Assembly (NCBI RefSeq): GCF_037041345.1
Contig: NZ_CP146287.1
Location: 499,501 to 563,500 of the forward strand
Origin: Abiotrophia defectiva ATCC 49176
Lineage (GTDB): Bacteria; Bacillota; Bacilli; Lactobacillales; Aerococcaceae
DNA: 64,000 nucleotides
Reading direction: 5' to 3'
Shown: one piece after another, positions 1 through 7,428 of the stretch
How the letters are laid out: every line of letters begins with the position of its first letter
How positions within the stretch are numbered: position 1 is the stretch's first letter
Position numbers and translations under genes: made by a program
Notes under the pieces: generated by a model
The model's input: the letters and a program-made list of their open reading frames with translations, nothing else
Told to the model about the DNA's origin: nothing
Database searches by the model: none

Positions 1-962
1 GAGACGGAGACGATATCTACCGTGGTCTTTCTTTAGTTCCTTTATTTAAATATCTGGATCGCTTTAATTTAATTATCTTTGATACCAGTCAATTGGCTAG
101 GCCTGGTTTTAATCAAGAAAAGCCATTCGAGAATCGTGTTATGGTAAATGAATATTACCTTCATAAGTATCCTTTGCTGACGACAAAAGGGCAGCCGATA
201 AAAGTAGATACAGAGTCGCCTAAACGTATCGTAATAGTGCCTGACACACTCTTGCCTTATCTCAAAGAAATTAAGGACTATTATGCAGAAAAAAACAGAA
301 ATACGGGAGTGCTTGAACAAGATGTGGAAATCTACGTTCGCGATAGCAAGCAAGCCATTGTTGACCTCAATCATCCTGGTCGTAAGCTAGCTGAAGATGT
401 GATTTTTCTGGTTCAGAAGTACAATGATTATGACCTCAATTGGTGGTATATAGGGGGATATGGGTTGGAGTCTCGAGCTAAGATTGATATGACGATGATG
501 ACTGCGCAAGACTATAGGGATTTAAAGAATCTGCTCAAGGACTTGGCCCAAGATGACAATTTTGCCTACCTCCTGCCTATCTCCAAGGTCAAGGAAGAAC
601 GCTATAAATTAATTATTGGGGAAAGTGTGGCCTATCTAAGTCAAATTGGCTTTGCTGTCTACTTGTTGTTTGGCATTACGCTGCTAACGGTCTTGTTATA
701 CACTAAAGTCTATGCTAATAAGATCGCCGTAAAATACCTTCATGGCTATTCCTTATCCCATTCCTTTGCTTGGCTTTATCTCATTCTAGCGATTCAAGCC
801 CTCATCTACGTCTTGTATATTTGGGGGAATGGCATGGCGGGTGAGTTTTATCTGGCCCTTGCCTTAATGACTTTAGCTGAGTTAGCAATGATAGGATACA
901 GTATTCGCTCTATTGCCAGACGTCGGATTGTTGATTACATTCAAGGAGGCGAAAATACATGA
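1..962 (+). CDS. Bacteriocin-associated ABC transporter permease (5'-truncated by window edge)
   Basis: The reading frame is open from base 3 to the stop at 962, so the N-terminus lies outside the window; TTG 93 is only the first in-frame start codon visible. About 319 residues are seen. The C-terminal third has three hydrophobic segments (around bases 625-720, 760-830 and 835-905) after a long soluble stretch. This arrangement, and the partner ATPase overlapping by 4 nt (ATGA), match the lactococcin 972-type bacteriocin-associated integral membrane protein family (DUF1430-like). The likely role is export of, or self-protection against, a small secreted bacteriocin. It resembles the complete protein at 54267-56288 in design but is clearly divergent and less AT-rich. 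The bacteriocin gene would be expected upstream, beyond the edge. The family call is good; the substrate is inferred. Confidence 0.75.
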   Translation, partial: DGDDIYRGLSLVPLFKYLDRFNLIIFDTSQLARPGFNQEKPFENRVMVNEYYLHKYPLLTTKGQPIKVDTESPKRIVIVPDTLLPYLKEIKDYYAEKNRNTGVLEQDVEIYVRDSKQAIVDLNHPGRKLAEDVIFLVQKYNDYDLNWWYIGGYGLESRAKIDMTMMTAQDYRDLKNLLKDLAQDDNFAYLLPISKVKEERYKLIIGESVAYLSQIGFAVYLLFGITLLTVLLYTKVYANKIAVKYLHGYSLSHSFAWLYLILAIQALIYVLYIWGNGMAGEFYLALALMTLAELAMIGYSIRSIARRRIVDYIQGGENT

Positions 963-1588
963 TACACTTAGCCCATATGGATAAAAATTTTGGCCGACAC
1001 CAGGTCCTTAAGGACGTCAATCTAGATGTTCCTGCTCACTCCTTTACAGTTATTCATGGCAAAAGTGGTAGCGGCAAGTCTACGCTACTCAATATTTTAG
1101 GTCTTTTGACTCATTATGATGCGGGCCAATACCAACTGTTTGGACAGCCCGCACCTGCACCCTACAGCAGTCAAGCCATGAAATTGCGACGGGAAGCAAT
1201 TTCCTATGTTTTTCAAAATTTCGCCCTCATCGACAATGAGAGCATCGAGCAGAATCTTAAGCTAGCCAGTCACTATCTGCCTAAGTCTCAAGCTAGCCGA
1301 CAGGCCATGTTAGCAGCTTTAGAGGCAGTGAATCTCGACTTGCCACTTAAGACCAAGGTCTACACCATGTCAGGTGGAGAGAAACAACGCCTAGCTTTGG
1401 CTCGACTCAAATTGCGGGACAGTCGTCTCATTCTAGCCGATGAGCCAACAGGTTCCCTAGACGCCGAGAATAAGACGATTATCATCCAATTACTCAGATC
1501 ATTTGCTGACCAAGGAAAGGCAGTGCTTGTCGTAACCCACGACCCAGATTTCTTAGAGGTAGCCGACTCAAGGATGGAGTTGAATTAG
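959..1588 (+). CDS. ABC transporter ATP-binding protein, lactococcin 972 export type
   Basis: This 209-residue ATPase is a single nucleotide-binding domain. Walker A is GKSGSGKST (about residues 35-43), the signature is MSGGEKQRLALARL (about 138-151), Walker B with the catalytic Glu is LILADEPTGSLD and the H-loop is VVTHD. The size and the MSGGEKQR-type signature fit the MacB/LolD-like ATPases paired with bacteriocin-associated permeases. It overlaps the permease stop by 4 nt, so the two are translationally coupled and should form one membrane complex. No clear terminator follows. All catalytic motifs are intact. Confidence 0.85.
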   Translation: MIHLAHMDKNFGRHQVLKDVNLDVPAHSFTVIHGKSGSGKSTLLNILGLLTHYDAGQYQLFGQPAPAPYSSQAMKLRREAISYVFQNFALIDNESIEQNLKLASHYLPKSQASRQAMLAALEAVNLDLPLKTKVYTMSGGEKQRLALARLKLRDSRLILADEPTGSLDAENKTIIIQLLRSFADQGKAVLVVTHDPDFLEVADSRMELN

Positions 1589-1660
1589 GCTAGATGAGCT
1601 ATGGCTTCTAAAGTCACGATTTATAAGTAAGTCAGGATGTCATTTGCCTAGTCCTCTCAG

Positions 1661-1689
1661 TTGTGTTTCCCTCCTAGTCATGGTACACT
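1661..1689 (+). promoter_or_regulatory. Possible promoter for cshA leader
   Basis: A TTGTGT hexamer and a TACACT hexamer are separated by 17 nt, with a TGG extension before the -10. This would give a long leader of about 165 nt before the TTG start of the helicase gene. Prediction by eye only. Confidence 0.35.
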
Positions 1690-1741
1690 AAGAGTTAGAG
1701 GTTACAACCATACAACGCGTTAACAAAGCAACATGTGTAAC

Positions 1742-1787
1742 TTGACCGCTTGATGGCCGACGGATTCGGCATCGCCTAGCGGTCAAT
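1742..1787 (+). promoter_or_regulatory. Stable stem-loop in the cshA 5' leader
   Basis: TTGACCGCT (1742-1750) pairs perfectly with AGCGGTCAA (1779-1787). Inside it GCCGA and TCGGC form a second stem around CGGAT. Only a short TTTT run follows, so it may be a weak attenuator or an mRNA-stabilising or cold-responsive structure rather than a simple terminator of the upstream ABC genes. Long structured leaders are common in front of DEAD-box helicase genes; the function here is inferred. Confidence 0.5.
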
Positions 1788-1859
1788 TTTGATGTCTTGA
1801 TGACAAGATGCCACTGGAATCAACCCCAAAATTTTAGATAGAAAAGAGACGATATACCT

Positions 1860-3416
1860 TTGAAATTTACAGAACTTAACCTGATTCAGCCCTTGCTCGA
1901 CTCACTAGCCGATATGGGCTTTGAAGAGCCAACCCCGATCCAACAACAAGCAGTGCCTGTGGCCTTAGAAGGCCAAGACTTGATTGGTCAAGCCCAAACA
2001 GGGACCGGGAAGACGGCGGCCTTTGGCTTGCCAATGCTCAATAAATTGGACAAGAATCAATCCGCCATCCAAGGCTTGGTAGTAGCCCCAACCCGGGAAT
2101 TAGCCATCCAAGTACAAGAAGAACTCTACCGCCTCGGTAAGTACCAACGTGCCCGTATTTATGTGGTCTACGGGGGGTCTTCCATCGGTAAGCAAATCGA
2201 ATGGATCAAGCGTAATCAACCACAAATCGTGGTCGGGACGCCAGGTCGTATTCTAGACTTGATGCGTCGTAAGGCACTTAGCCTCAAGCATCTCAAGACC
2301 TTAGTTTTAGACGAAGCCGACGAAATGCTCAACATGGGCTTTATTGAAGACGTCAAGGAAATCGTGGCGACCACGCCAGCTTCACGTCAAACCCTCTTGT
2401 TCTCAGCGACCATGCCACCTGAAATCCGCAGCCTAGCAGACCAATTCCTTAAGGAACCTGCTCACGTCAAGATTGAAGCCAAGCAAATGACCGCTGACTT
2501 GATTGAACAGTTCTTCATCAAATGCCGAGATGACGAGAAGTTTGATATCTTCACTCGCTTGTTGGATGTTCAGATGCCAACACAAGCCATTGTCTTCTGC
2601 CGTACTAAGAAGCGGGTTGATGAGGTGGCCCGGGGCCTTAGCCTGCGCGGCTACAATGCTGAACTCATCCACGGTGACATTCCGCAACAGAAGCGGACTA
2701 GCGTCATCAATGCCTTCCGTCAAGGTCAAGTAGAGCTCTTGGTAGCGACTGACGTGGCGGCGCGGGGCTTGGATATTTCCGGCGTAACCCACGTCTACAA
2801 CTATGATATCAGTCAGGACCCAGAATCTTACGTTCACCGTATTGGCCGTACAGGCCGTGCCGGCAACGAAGGTATGTCCATCACTTTCGTGACGCCAGCG
2901 GAAATGTCTTATCTGCGCGTGATTGAAGACTTGACCCGCAAACGTATGCAACCAATGAAGCCGCCAACCTTGAAGGAGGCGCAAGCAGGTCAGGTTCAAT
3001 CATTGATTGATCAGCTTAATGAGACCTTGGAAGCCGGCGATGCTGATGAGCACCGCAACACAGCCAAGCTCCTGCTCAACCACTATCAAGCTAACGACTT
3101 GGTAGCGGCTATGTTAGGGCAAATCCTATCTAGCAACAGCCAAGTAGAAGTTCAAATCTCACCACAAAAACCATTGCCAAATGCCCACCGCAAGTCTGGT
3201 GGTTACAAGACAGGCAAGGGCGGTGGCAACGGCCGTCGCGGTCATCACGGTAAGAAACGCGACTTCCACAAGGACCGTGGCGACCGTCAAGACCATGGTC
3301 ATAAGGAACGTTTTGACCGCAAGGACAAGCGGCCACGTTCAGCTGCTAAGCCTGGCGGCAAGCCTAAGGCGGACGGCGGCAAGAAACAATATACCATTAA
3401 AAAACGAACCAACTAA
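1860..3416 (+). CDS. cshA: DEAD-box ATP-dependent RNA helicase CshA
   Basis: This 518-residue protein carries the full DEAD-box motif set: the Q-motif near residue 25, AQTGTGKT (motif I, ~45-52), PTRELA (Ia), VGTPGR (Ib), DEAD (II, ~150), SAT (III), VATDVAARGLD and HRIGRTGR (VI, ~327). The last ~80 residues are a low-complexity Gly/Arg/Lys/His tail of the RNA-binding kind found in CshA. CshA remodels structured RNA in ribosome assembly, mRNA decay and cold growth. The start is TTG with a weak ribosome site; the N-terminal MKFTELNL matches the family start, so I keep it. It leads the conserved cshA-acpS-alr cluster, and its leader has a strong hairpin (1742-1787). Confidence 0.95.
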   Translation: MKFTELNLIQPLLDSLADMGFEEPTPIQQQAVPVALEGQDLIGQAQTGTGKTAAFGLPMLNKLDKNQSAIQGLVVAPTRELAIQVQEELYRLGKYQRARIYVVYGGSSIGKQIEWIKRNQPQIVVGTPGRILDLMRRKALSLKHLKTLVLDEADEMLNMGFIEDVKEIVATTPASRQTLLFSATMPPEIRSLADQFLKEPAHVKIEAKQMTADLIEQFFIKCRDDEKFDIFTRLLDVQMPTQAIVFCRTKKRVDEVARGLSLRGYNAELIHGDIPQQKRTSVINAFRQGQVELLVATDVAARGLDISGVTHVYNYDISQDPESYVHRIGRTGRAGNEGMSITFVTPAEMSYLRVIEDLTRKRMQPMKPPTLKEAQAGQVQSLIDQLNETLEAGDADEHRNTAKLLLNHYQANDLVAAMLGQILSSNSQVEVQISPQKPLPNAHRKSGGYKTGKGGGNGRRGHHGKKRDFHKDRGDRQDHGHKERFDRKDKRPRSAAKPGGKPKADGGKKQYTIKKRTN

Positions 3417-3448
3417 CCAGAGAATAAGCCCAAAGGAGCGTGGCGATC

Positions 3449-3844
3449 GTGCGTATTGGAACTGACATTATTGAAATCGACCGAATTCAAGAAGCAGTGG
3501 CGCGGTCGCCACGCTTTGCGTCTAAGGTCTTGACAACAGAGGAATTGGCTCGCTATGAGACCATGAAGGAGCATCGGGCCCTCGAATTCTTGGCAGGCCG
3601 CTTTGCTGCCAAGGAAGCCTATGTCAAGGCCTTGGGGACAGGCATTGGCCGGATTCGCTTCACCGATATGAGCATTGCCAACAAACCATCGGGTGCGCCA
3701 TATTTTGCGGCGGCCCCCCTGACGGCAGGCGTCCAGCTCAGTATCAGTCATTCGGACCACTATGCTACAGCCACCGTCCTGATTGAGCAAGATGAAGCCA
3801 GCTTGCAGGCGGCTTTGGATCAGTATTTGACTAGAGAAGATTAG
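3449..3844 (+). CDS. acpS: Holo-[acyl-carrier-protein] synthase AcpS
   Basis: AcpS transfers 4'-phosphopantetheine from CoA to apo-ACP, activating fatty acid synthesis. The protein has the N-terminal GTDIIEI metal-binding motif and the GRFAAKEAYVKALGTG motif (about residues 52-67), both diagnostic, and its 131 residues fit the family. A GTG at 3440 lies only 1 nt from the AAAGGAG ribosome site (3432-3438), so I choose the GTG at 3449, ten nt downstream. It sits 32 nt after cshA and 21 nt before alr, the usual Firmicutes order, and is probably cotranscribed with them. Confidence 0.95.
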   Translation: MRIGTDIIEIDRIQEAVARSPRFASKVLTTEELARYETMKEHRALEFLAGRFAAKEAYVKALGTGIGRIRFTDMSIANKPSGAPYFAAAPLTAGVQLSISHSDHYATATVLIEQDEASLQAALDQYLTRED

Positions 3845-3865
3845 AGTAAAAGGTAGGAAAGTCTT

Positions 3866-5029
3866 ATGTCACAAGCCAGTGAACACCGCCCAACAGTGGC
3901 GATAATTAATCTCAATGCAATTCAACACAATGTGAGGGAAATGAAGCGTCATCTGGAGCCCGACCAGGCCCTCTATGCCGTTGTTAAGGCTAACGGTTAC
4001 GGGCACGGGGCAGTTGCCGTCGCCAAGTCAGCCCTGGCAGCCGGCGCGCAAGGCCTAGCCGTTGCCACCGTTGACGAGGGGATTGAACTCCGTCAAGCCG
4101 GCCTCCTAGCCCAGCCTATCTTAATCTTGGGCTTGGTAGACCCTCGTGCCATCGCTGAGCTGGTCTACTATCGCCTGACCGTCATTGTCTCTGACCTAAT
4201 CTGGTTCCAGGAAGCCTGGGCTCAGTTAGTATCCAACCACCAAGAAAGCCTGCTGGATGATGCCAAGCTCAAGGTGCATTTGGCCTTGGATACGGGCATG
4301 GGGCGCATCGGCCTACGGACAGTAGAAGAAGTCCAAGCCTTCGCTGAGGGCATTCAGGCCTTTCCATGGGTCAACTGGGAAGGGGTCGACACCCACTTCT
4401 CAACTGCCGGCGGGGGTGACCCTGCCTATGTGGAGACCCAGTGGGCTAAATGGCAGAAGCTACTGACCGCTGTGCCGGACTCAGTCACTGTGCGACACTA
4501 TGCTAACTCCGCTATGGGCGTGTGGTTCAAGCGTCAACCGGTTTCTTCCATTGAGCGCTTCGGCATCTCCATGTATGGTATGCATCCTAAGGATGAGCGT
4601 TCTAGCCTGCCCATTGATTTGCAGCCAGCCCTCCAATTGATTTCGGAAATTGTCTACGTCAAGCAAGTGGAAAAGGGCAGCAAGATTTCCTACGGGGCGA
4701 CCTATGAAGCCCAGGAAGATGAGTGGATTGCGACCATTCCAATCGGTTACGCAGACGGTTGGTTCCGTCACTACAAGGACATTCCTGTCTTGGTGGAAGG
4801 CCATGCTTGCCCAGTCCTTGGCGTCATTAATATGGACCAACTGATGATTCGCTTGCCACATCAAGTGCCAGTGGGAACCACCGTCACCTTGATTGGTCAG
4901 GACCACCACTTAGAGAACCACGCTGCAGACTTGGCTCGTCAGGTTGGGACTATTTCCTATGAAATCTTCTGCGGGCTCAGCGATCGCATTCCACGGATTT
5001 ACCTTCAAGATGAGGAAGGGGAGGACTAA
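3866..5029 (+). CDS. alr: Alanine racemase
   Basis: This PLP enzyme of 387 residues interconverts L- and D-alanine for peptidoglycan precursors. The PLP lysine lies in VVKANGYGHGA (about residue 42) and the second catalytic base is the Tyr of SYGATY (about residue 275). An N-terminal TIM-like barrel and a C-terminal beta domain ending in CGLSDRIPR are as expected. The ribosome site AGGAAAG precedes ATG 3866. It directly follows acpS and precedes the metallo-hydrolase gene by a single base. No anomalies. Confidence 0.96.
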   Translation: MSQASEHRPTVAIINLNAIQHNVREMKRHLEPDQALYAVVKANGYGHGAVAVAKSALAAGAQGLAVATVDEGIELRQAGLLAQPILILGLVDPRAIAELVYYRLTVIVSDLIWFQEAWAQLVSNHQESLLDDAKLKVHLALDTGMGRIGLRTVEEVQAFAEGIQAFPWVNWEGVDTHFSTAGGGDPAYVETQWAKWQKLLTAVPDSVTVRHYANSAMGVWFKRQPVSSIERFGISMYGMHPKDERSSLPIDLQPALQLISEIVYVKQVEKGSKISYGATYEAQEDEWIATIPIGYADGWFRHYKDIPVLVEGHACPVLGVINMDQLMIRLPHQVPVGTTVTLIGQDHHLENHAADLARQVGTISYEIFCGLSDRIPRIYLQDEEGED

Positions 5030-5030
5030 G

Positions 5031-5693
5031 ATGCTTACTGTTCATCAGCTGACCGTCGGGTCACTGGAGGAAAATACTTATGCAGTCGTCAATGAAGCTG
5101 GCCAGGCCCTCTTAATCGATCCAGGGGCTGACGCGCCTAAGATTCTGGACTGGATTGAGTCCAAGGGTTGGGCGCCACAGGCCATCCTTCTGACTCATGC
5201 CCACCACGATCATATCGGGGCGGTGGATGCAGTGCGGGACCGTTATGGCATTCCACTCTATATGCATCCAGTGGAGTCAGGCTTCCTCAATCAACCCGAA
5301 CTCAACCTGTCGGCTTACTGGGGTCAGCCATTTACGGCGCGTCCAGCAGAAGTCCTCTGGGAGGATCTAGGGGATAAGGAAGTGGCGGGTTTCCACTTCA
5401 AAGTGGTCTTCGTGCCAGGTCATAGCCCAGGCCACGTGGCTTATATTTTTGCTGAGGACCATTTCGTACTATCCGGTGATACCATCTTCGCCCAAAGCAT
5501 CGGGCGGACGGACCTGCCAGGTGGCTCCTACATTGAGCTTATGCAGTCCATCCATCGGGAGTTGATTCAGTTGCCAGAAGACTATGTCCTCTATCCAGGT
5601 CACGGCCCGGCTGTGACCGTGGGCGAGTCCTTAGCGACTAATCCCTATTTTGAAGTCTTTCGCAATTTGTTTAAGCATCGGTTTGAAGAATAA
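5031..5693 (+). CDS. Metallo-beta-lactamase-fold hydrolase (glyoxalase II-like)
   Basis: The zinc-binding signature THAHHDHIG (about residues 55-63) plus later GHSPGH and SGDTIF motifs and the C-terminal PGHGP define a glyoxalase II/YcbL-type MBL-fold hydrolase, 220 residues. Likely a thioester or S-lactoylglutathione-like hydrolase; the substrate is unknown. An upstream in-frame ATG at 4944 lies deep inside alr and is rejected in favour of ATG 5031, which has GGGGAGGA just before it and begins one base after the alr stop. Its transcription terminator appears to have been split by the insertion described at 5705-10559. Confidence 0.88.
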   Translation: MLTVHQLTVGSLEENTYAVVNEAGQALLIDPGADAPKILDWIESKGWAPQAILLTHAHHDHIGAVDAVRDRYGIPLYMHPVESGFLNQPELNLSAYWGQPFTARPAEVLWEDLGDKEVAGFHFKVVFVPGHSPGHVAYIFAEDHFVLSGDTIFAQSIGRTDLPGGSYIELMQSIHRELIQLPEDYVLYPGHGPAVTVGESLATNPYFEVFRNLFKHRFEE

Positions 5694-5715
5694 AATAGTT
5701 GAAGGGGTGGTGAGG

Positions 5716-5828
5716 ACTGACCCCAAAAAGTGAGAATTAAATAAAAACACCTCCAAGTTGGATTTGGTACAATATAATCAAATGCACATGGAGGTGTTTT
5801 TATTTAATTCTCATTTACGGGGGTCAGT
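5716..5828. mobile_element. 113-bp miniature inverted-repeat element made of two IS left ends
   Basis: ACTGACCCC (5716-5724) at the left is matched by GGGGTCAGT (5820-5828) at the right. The inverted arms continue inward: TGAGAATTAAATAAAAACACC with its complement, then CTCCA/TGGAG. The left 75 bp match the left end of the IS3-family element at 9796-10534, including its GGTACAATATAATC promoter segment. The right arm is an inverted copy of the same end, so the element is nearly a perfect palindrome with no transposase. It marks the left boundary of the imported heavy-metal block. Confidence 0.75.
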
Positions 5829-6101
5829 GCCAAAGGTTATGAAGTTTGGGCAAGAAAACACAATATCAAAACAATGGCTGATTCAATAATTAAACTTAGA
5901 GAACAAGGAATTAATTCAATTACACAACTCGATGATCTAATCAAAAAATCTGCCGATGATAGACAAGTCTTGTTAGATAAAATAAAGATAATTGAAGAAG
6001 TTAAGTGGATTAACAAGATACTAGATCATACTTCAGGAAAACTGGCCGTTATTGAATGGACAAAAGAAGATCTTTGTGGTGATAAACTTTATCAGATATA
6101 G
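5829..6101 (+). pseudogene. Relaxase/mobilisation protein C-terminal remnant
   Basis: The frame is open from the end of the miniature element. It reads KGYEVWARKHNIKTMADS before the first ATG (5874) and continues to a stop at 6101. This helical, charged stretch resembles the C-terminus of Tn/ICE-type relaxases, where a 'KGYExWA..HNLKxMA' segment is common. The N-terminal catalytic part is missing, cut off by the mobile element, and the last ~25 residues do not look relaxase-like, so the fragment may be a fusion. It shows that the arsenate/cadmium block once belonged to a mobilisable element. ATG 5874 has no convincing ribosome site. Confidence 0.5.
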
Positions 6102-6109
6102 GAGGAAAA

Positions 6110-6532
6110 ATGAAGAAAACTAAAGTTGCCTTTGTGTGTGTTCACAATTCATGCAGAAGTCAAATCGCTGAAGCACTGACAAAGAAATTTGCAGGAGATT
6201 CTATGGAGGTATATTCTGCAGGAACAGAATTAAAGGATCAAATTAATCAGGATGCAGTAAGACTTGTCAAAGAAATATATGCAATTGATATGGAAGAGAC
6301 CCAAAAGCCAAAACTTTTAGATGACATTCCTGAAGTGGATTATCTTATTACAATGGGATGTAATGTCGTTTGTCCTATTTTACCTTACACTGTTAAAAAA
6401 GATGATTGGGGACTTGAGGATCCTAGTGGAAAAAATGATCAAGAGTTTATTAAAACAATTAAGGAGATTGAAAGTAAGGTTCATAAATTAATAGAGGAAG
6501 TTGAGGCAATTTATTTTCGTGTGGAATTATAA
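6110..6532 (+). CDS. arsC: Arsenate reductase, low-molecular-weight phosphatase (thioredoxin-coupled) type
   Basis: The phosphatase loop CVHNSCR (residues 9-15) with the nucleophilic Cys9 and Arg15, and the later pair in MGCNVVCPILP (about residues 82-92), fit the ArsC family that reduces arsenate to arsenite through a cysteine relay. Length is 140 residues. AGGAGG precedes ATG 6110. No arsR, arsB or acr3 is next to it, so arsenite efflux must come from elsewhere or this is a left-over of a larger ars operon. The gene is AT-rich like the rest of the block. A closely related tyrosine phosphatase role cannot be excluded, but the two extra cysteines favour ArsC. Confidence 0.85.
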   Translation: MKKTKVAFVCVHNSCRSQIAEALTKKFAGDSMEVYSAGTELKDQINQDAVRLVKEIYAIDMEETQKPKLLDDIPEVDYLITMGCNVVCPILPYTVKKDDWGLEDPSGKNDQEFIKTIKEIESKVHKLIEEVEAIYFRVEL

Positions 6533-6565
6533 AAAGGAGTCATCACTTGATGAACTCCTTTTTTG
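6531..6565. terminator. Bidirectional terminator between arsC and the convergent small gene
   Basis: AAAAAGGAGT and ACTCCTTTTTT flank an inner ATCA/TGAT pairing. It gives a U-run on both strands and overlaps the stop codon of the minus-strand gene. Confidence 0.8.
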
Positions 6566-6857
6566 AGGCTATATAAGTTGCAGTTTTCTTATATGTATAA
6601 CGATAGATTAGTGGATTCTCTTCTAAGGTGCTTATGTCGAAAATGAAGAAGTGATCACGGTTATCTCTAGCCTTTTCCTTATTGAGGACAAAGTAATTCT
6701 TACGAGAAGTTGCCATTGTTTTGAGGATATCATCAGTCAGAAAGGTCAATGGAATATTCATGTTGGAGTAGCGGTAGAAGTCACGTTCAAAATCTTGGTA
6801 GCTCTCGCTGTAATAGTCCATTTGTAGGTGATTACGCTGAAATTCAAGCTGATTCAT
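6543..6857 (-). CDS. Small hypothetical protein (DUF5960-like)
   Basis: The track-length frame starts further upstream, but GAGGAGG lies 6 nt before the ATG complementary to 6855-6857, giving a 104-residue soluble acidic protein starting MNQLEF. It is rich in Tyr/Phe/Asp, with a YSESYQDFERDFYRYS segment. From memory it resembles short Lactobacillales proteins grouped as DUF5960, with no known function; that assignment is tentative. Such genes commonly sit beside cad/ars determinants on enterococcal and streptococcal elements. It is divergent from cadC and convergent with arsC. Confidence 0.6.
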   Translation of the reverse strand: MNQLEFQRNHLQMDYYSESYQDFERDFYRYSNMNIPLTFLTDDILKTMATSRKNYFVLNKEKARDNRDHFFIFDISTLEENPLIYRYTYKKTATYIASKKEFIK

Positions 6858-6991
6858 AGAGCACCTCCTCAACAAGTTCAATACTAATAATGTTATGTAC
6901 TTAAAGTCTTATGCAGATTGGTTATTTTGTTATTAGAATTGGGTACTCCAAGTCTTTTTTTATGAATTTTTTTATTCACTCAAAAAAACAC

Positions 6992-7041
6992 TTGAATTAA
7001 TTAATGAAAAGGGTTATACTATGTTCAAGCAAATACTTGAA
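6992..7041 (+). promoter_or_regulatory. cadCA promoter and CadC-type operator
   Basis: TTGAAT (6992-6997) and TATACT (7015-7020) are spaced 17 nt. Immediately downstream TTCAAG-CAAATA-CTTGAA (7024-7041) is a perfect 6+6 dyad, very like the known CadC operator of plasmid pI258 (TCAAATAAATATTTGA type). CadC bound here would block transcription until Cd, Pb or Zn binds it. Confidence 0.8.
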
Positions 7042-7059
7042 TGATATTGGGGTGAGAAT

Positions 7060-7428
7060 ATGATTAAAAAAGATACTTGTGAAATTTATTATTATGACGA
7101 AGAAAAGGTCAATCGAATACAAGGTAATTTACAGACAGTAGATATTTCTAGTGTTGCCCAAATGTTAAAAGCTATTGCAGATAAAAATAGAGCAAAAATT
7201 ACCTATGCATTGTGTCAAGATGACGAACTGTGTGTGTGTGATATTGCAAATATTATAGGTGTTACGGTTGCAAATGCCTCTCATCACCTGCGAACGCTCC
7301 ATAAGCAAGGGATTGTTAAGTTTCGAAAAGAGGGAAAACTTGCATTTTATTCATTAGATGATGAGCATATCAGACAAATTATGATGATTGCATTGGCACT
7401 TAAGAAAGAGGTGAAGATCAATGTCTAG
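7060..7428 (+). CDS. cadC: ArsR/SmtB-family metal-responsive repressor CadC
   Basis: This 122-residue winged-helix repressor has an N-terminal Cys ([11 protein letters not shown], residue 7) and the ELCVCDIA motif (about residues 57-64). Together these form the alpha3N cadmium/lead site of CadC. The recognition helix is around [13 protein letters not shown]. It should repress its own operon from the dyad at 7024-7041. The gene overlaps cadA by 8 nt, indicating translational coupling. It is strongly AT-rich relative to the flanking chromosome. Confidence 0.92.
   Translation: MIKKDTCEIYYYDEEKVNRIQGNLQTVDISSVAQMLKAIADKNRAKITYALCQDDELCVCDIANIIGVTVANASHHLRTLHKQGIVKFRKEGKLAFYSLDDEHIRQIMMIALALKKEVKINV

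Noticed and set aside
2433-2999. 188-codon minus-strand frame inside cshA
   Set aside because: Antisense shadow of a complete DEAD-box gene.
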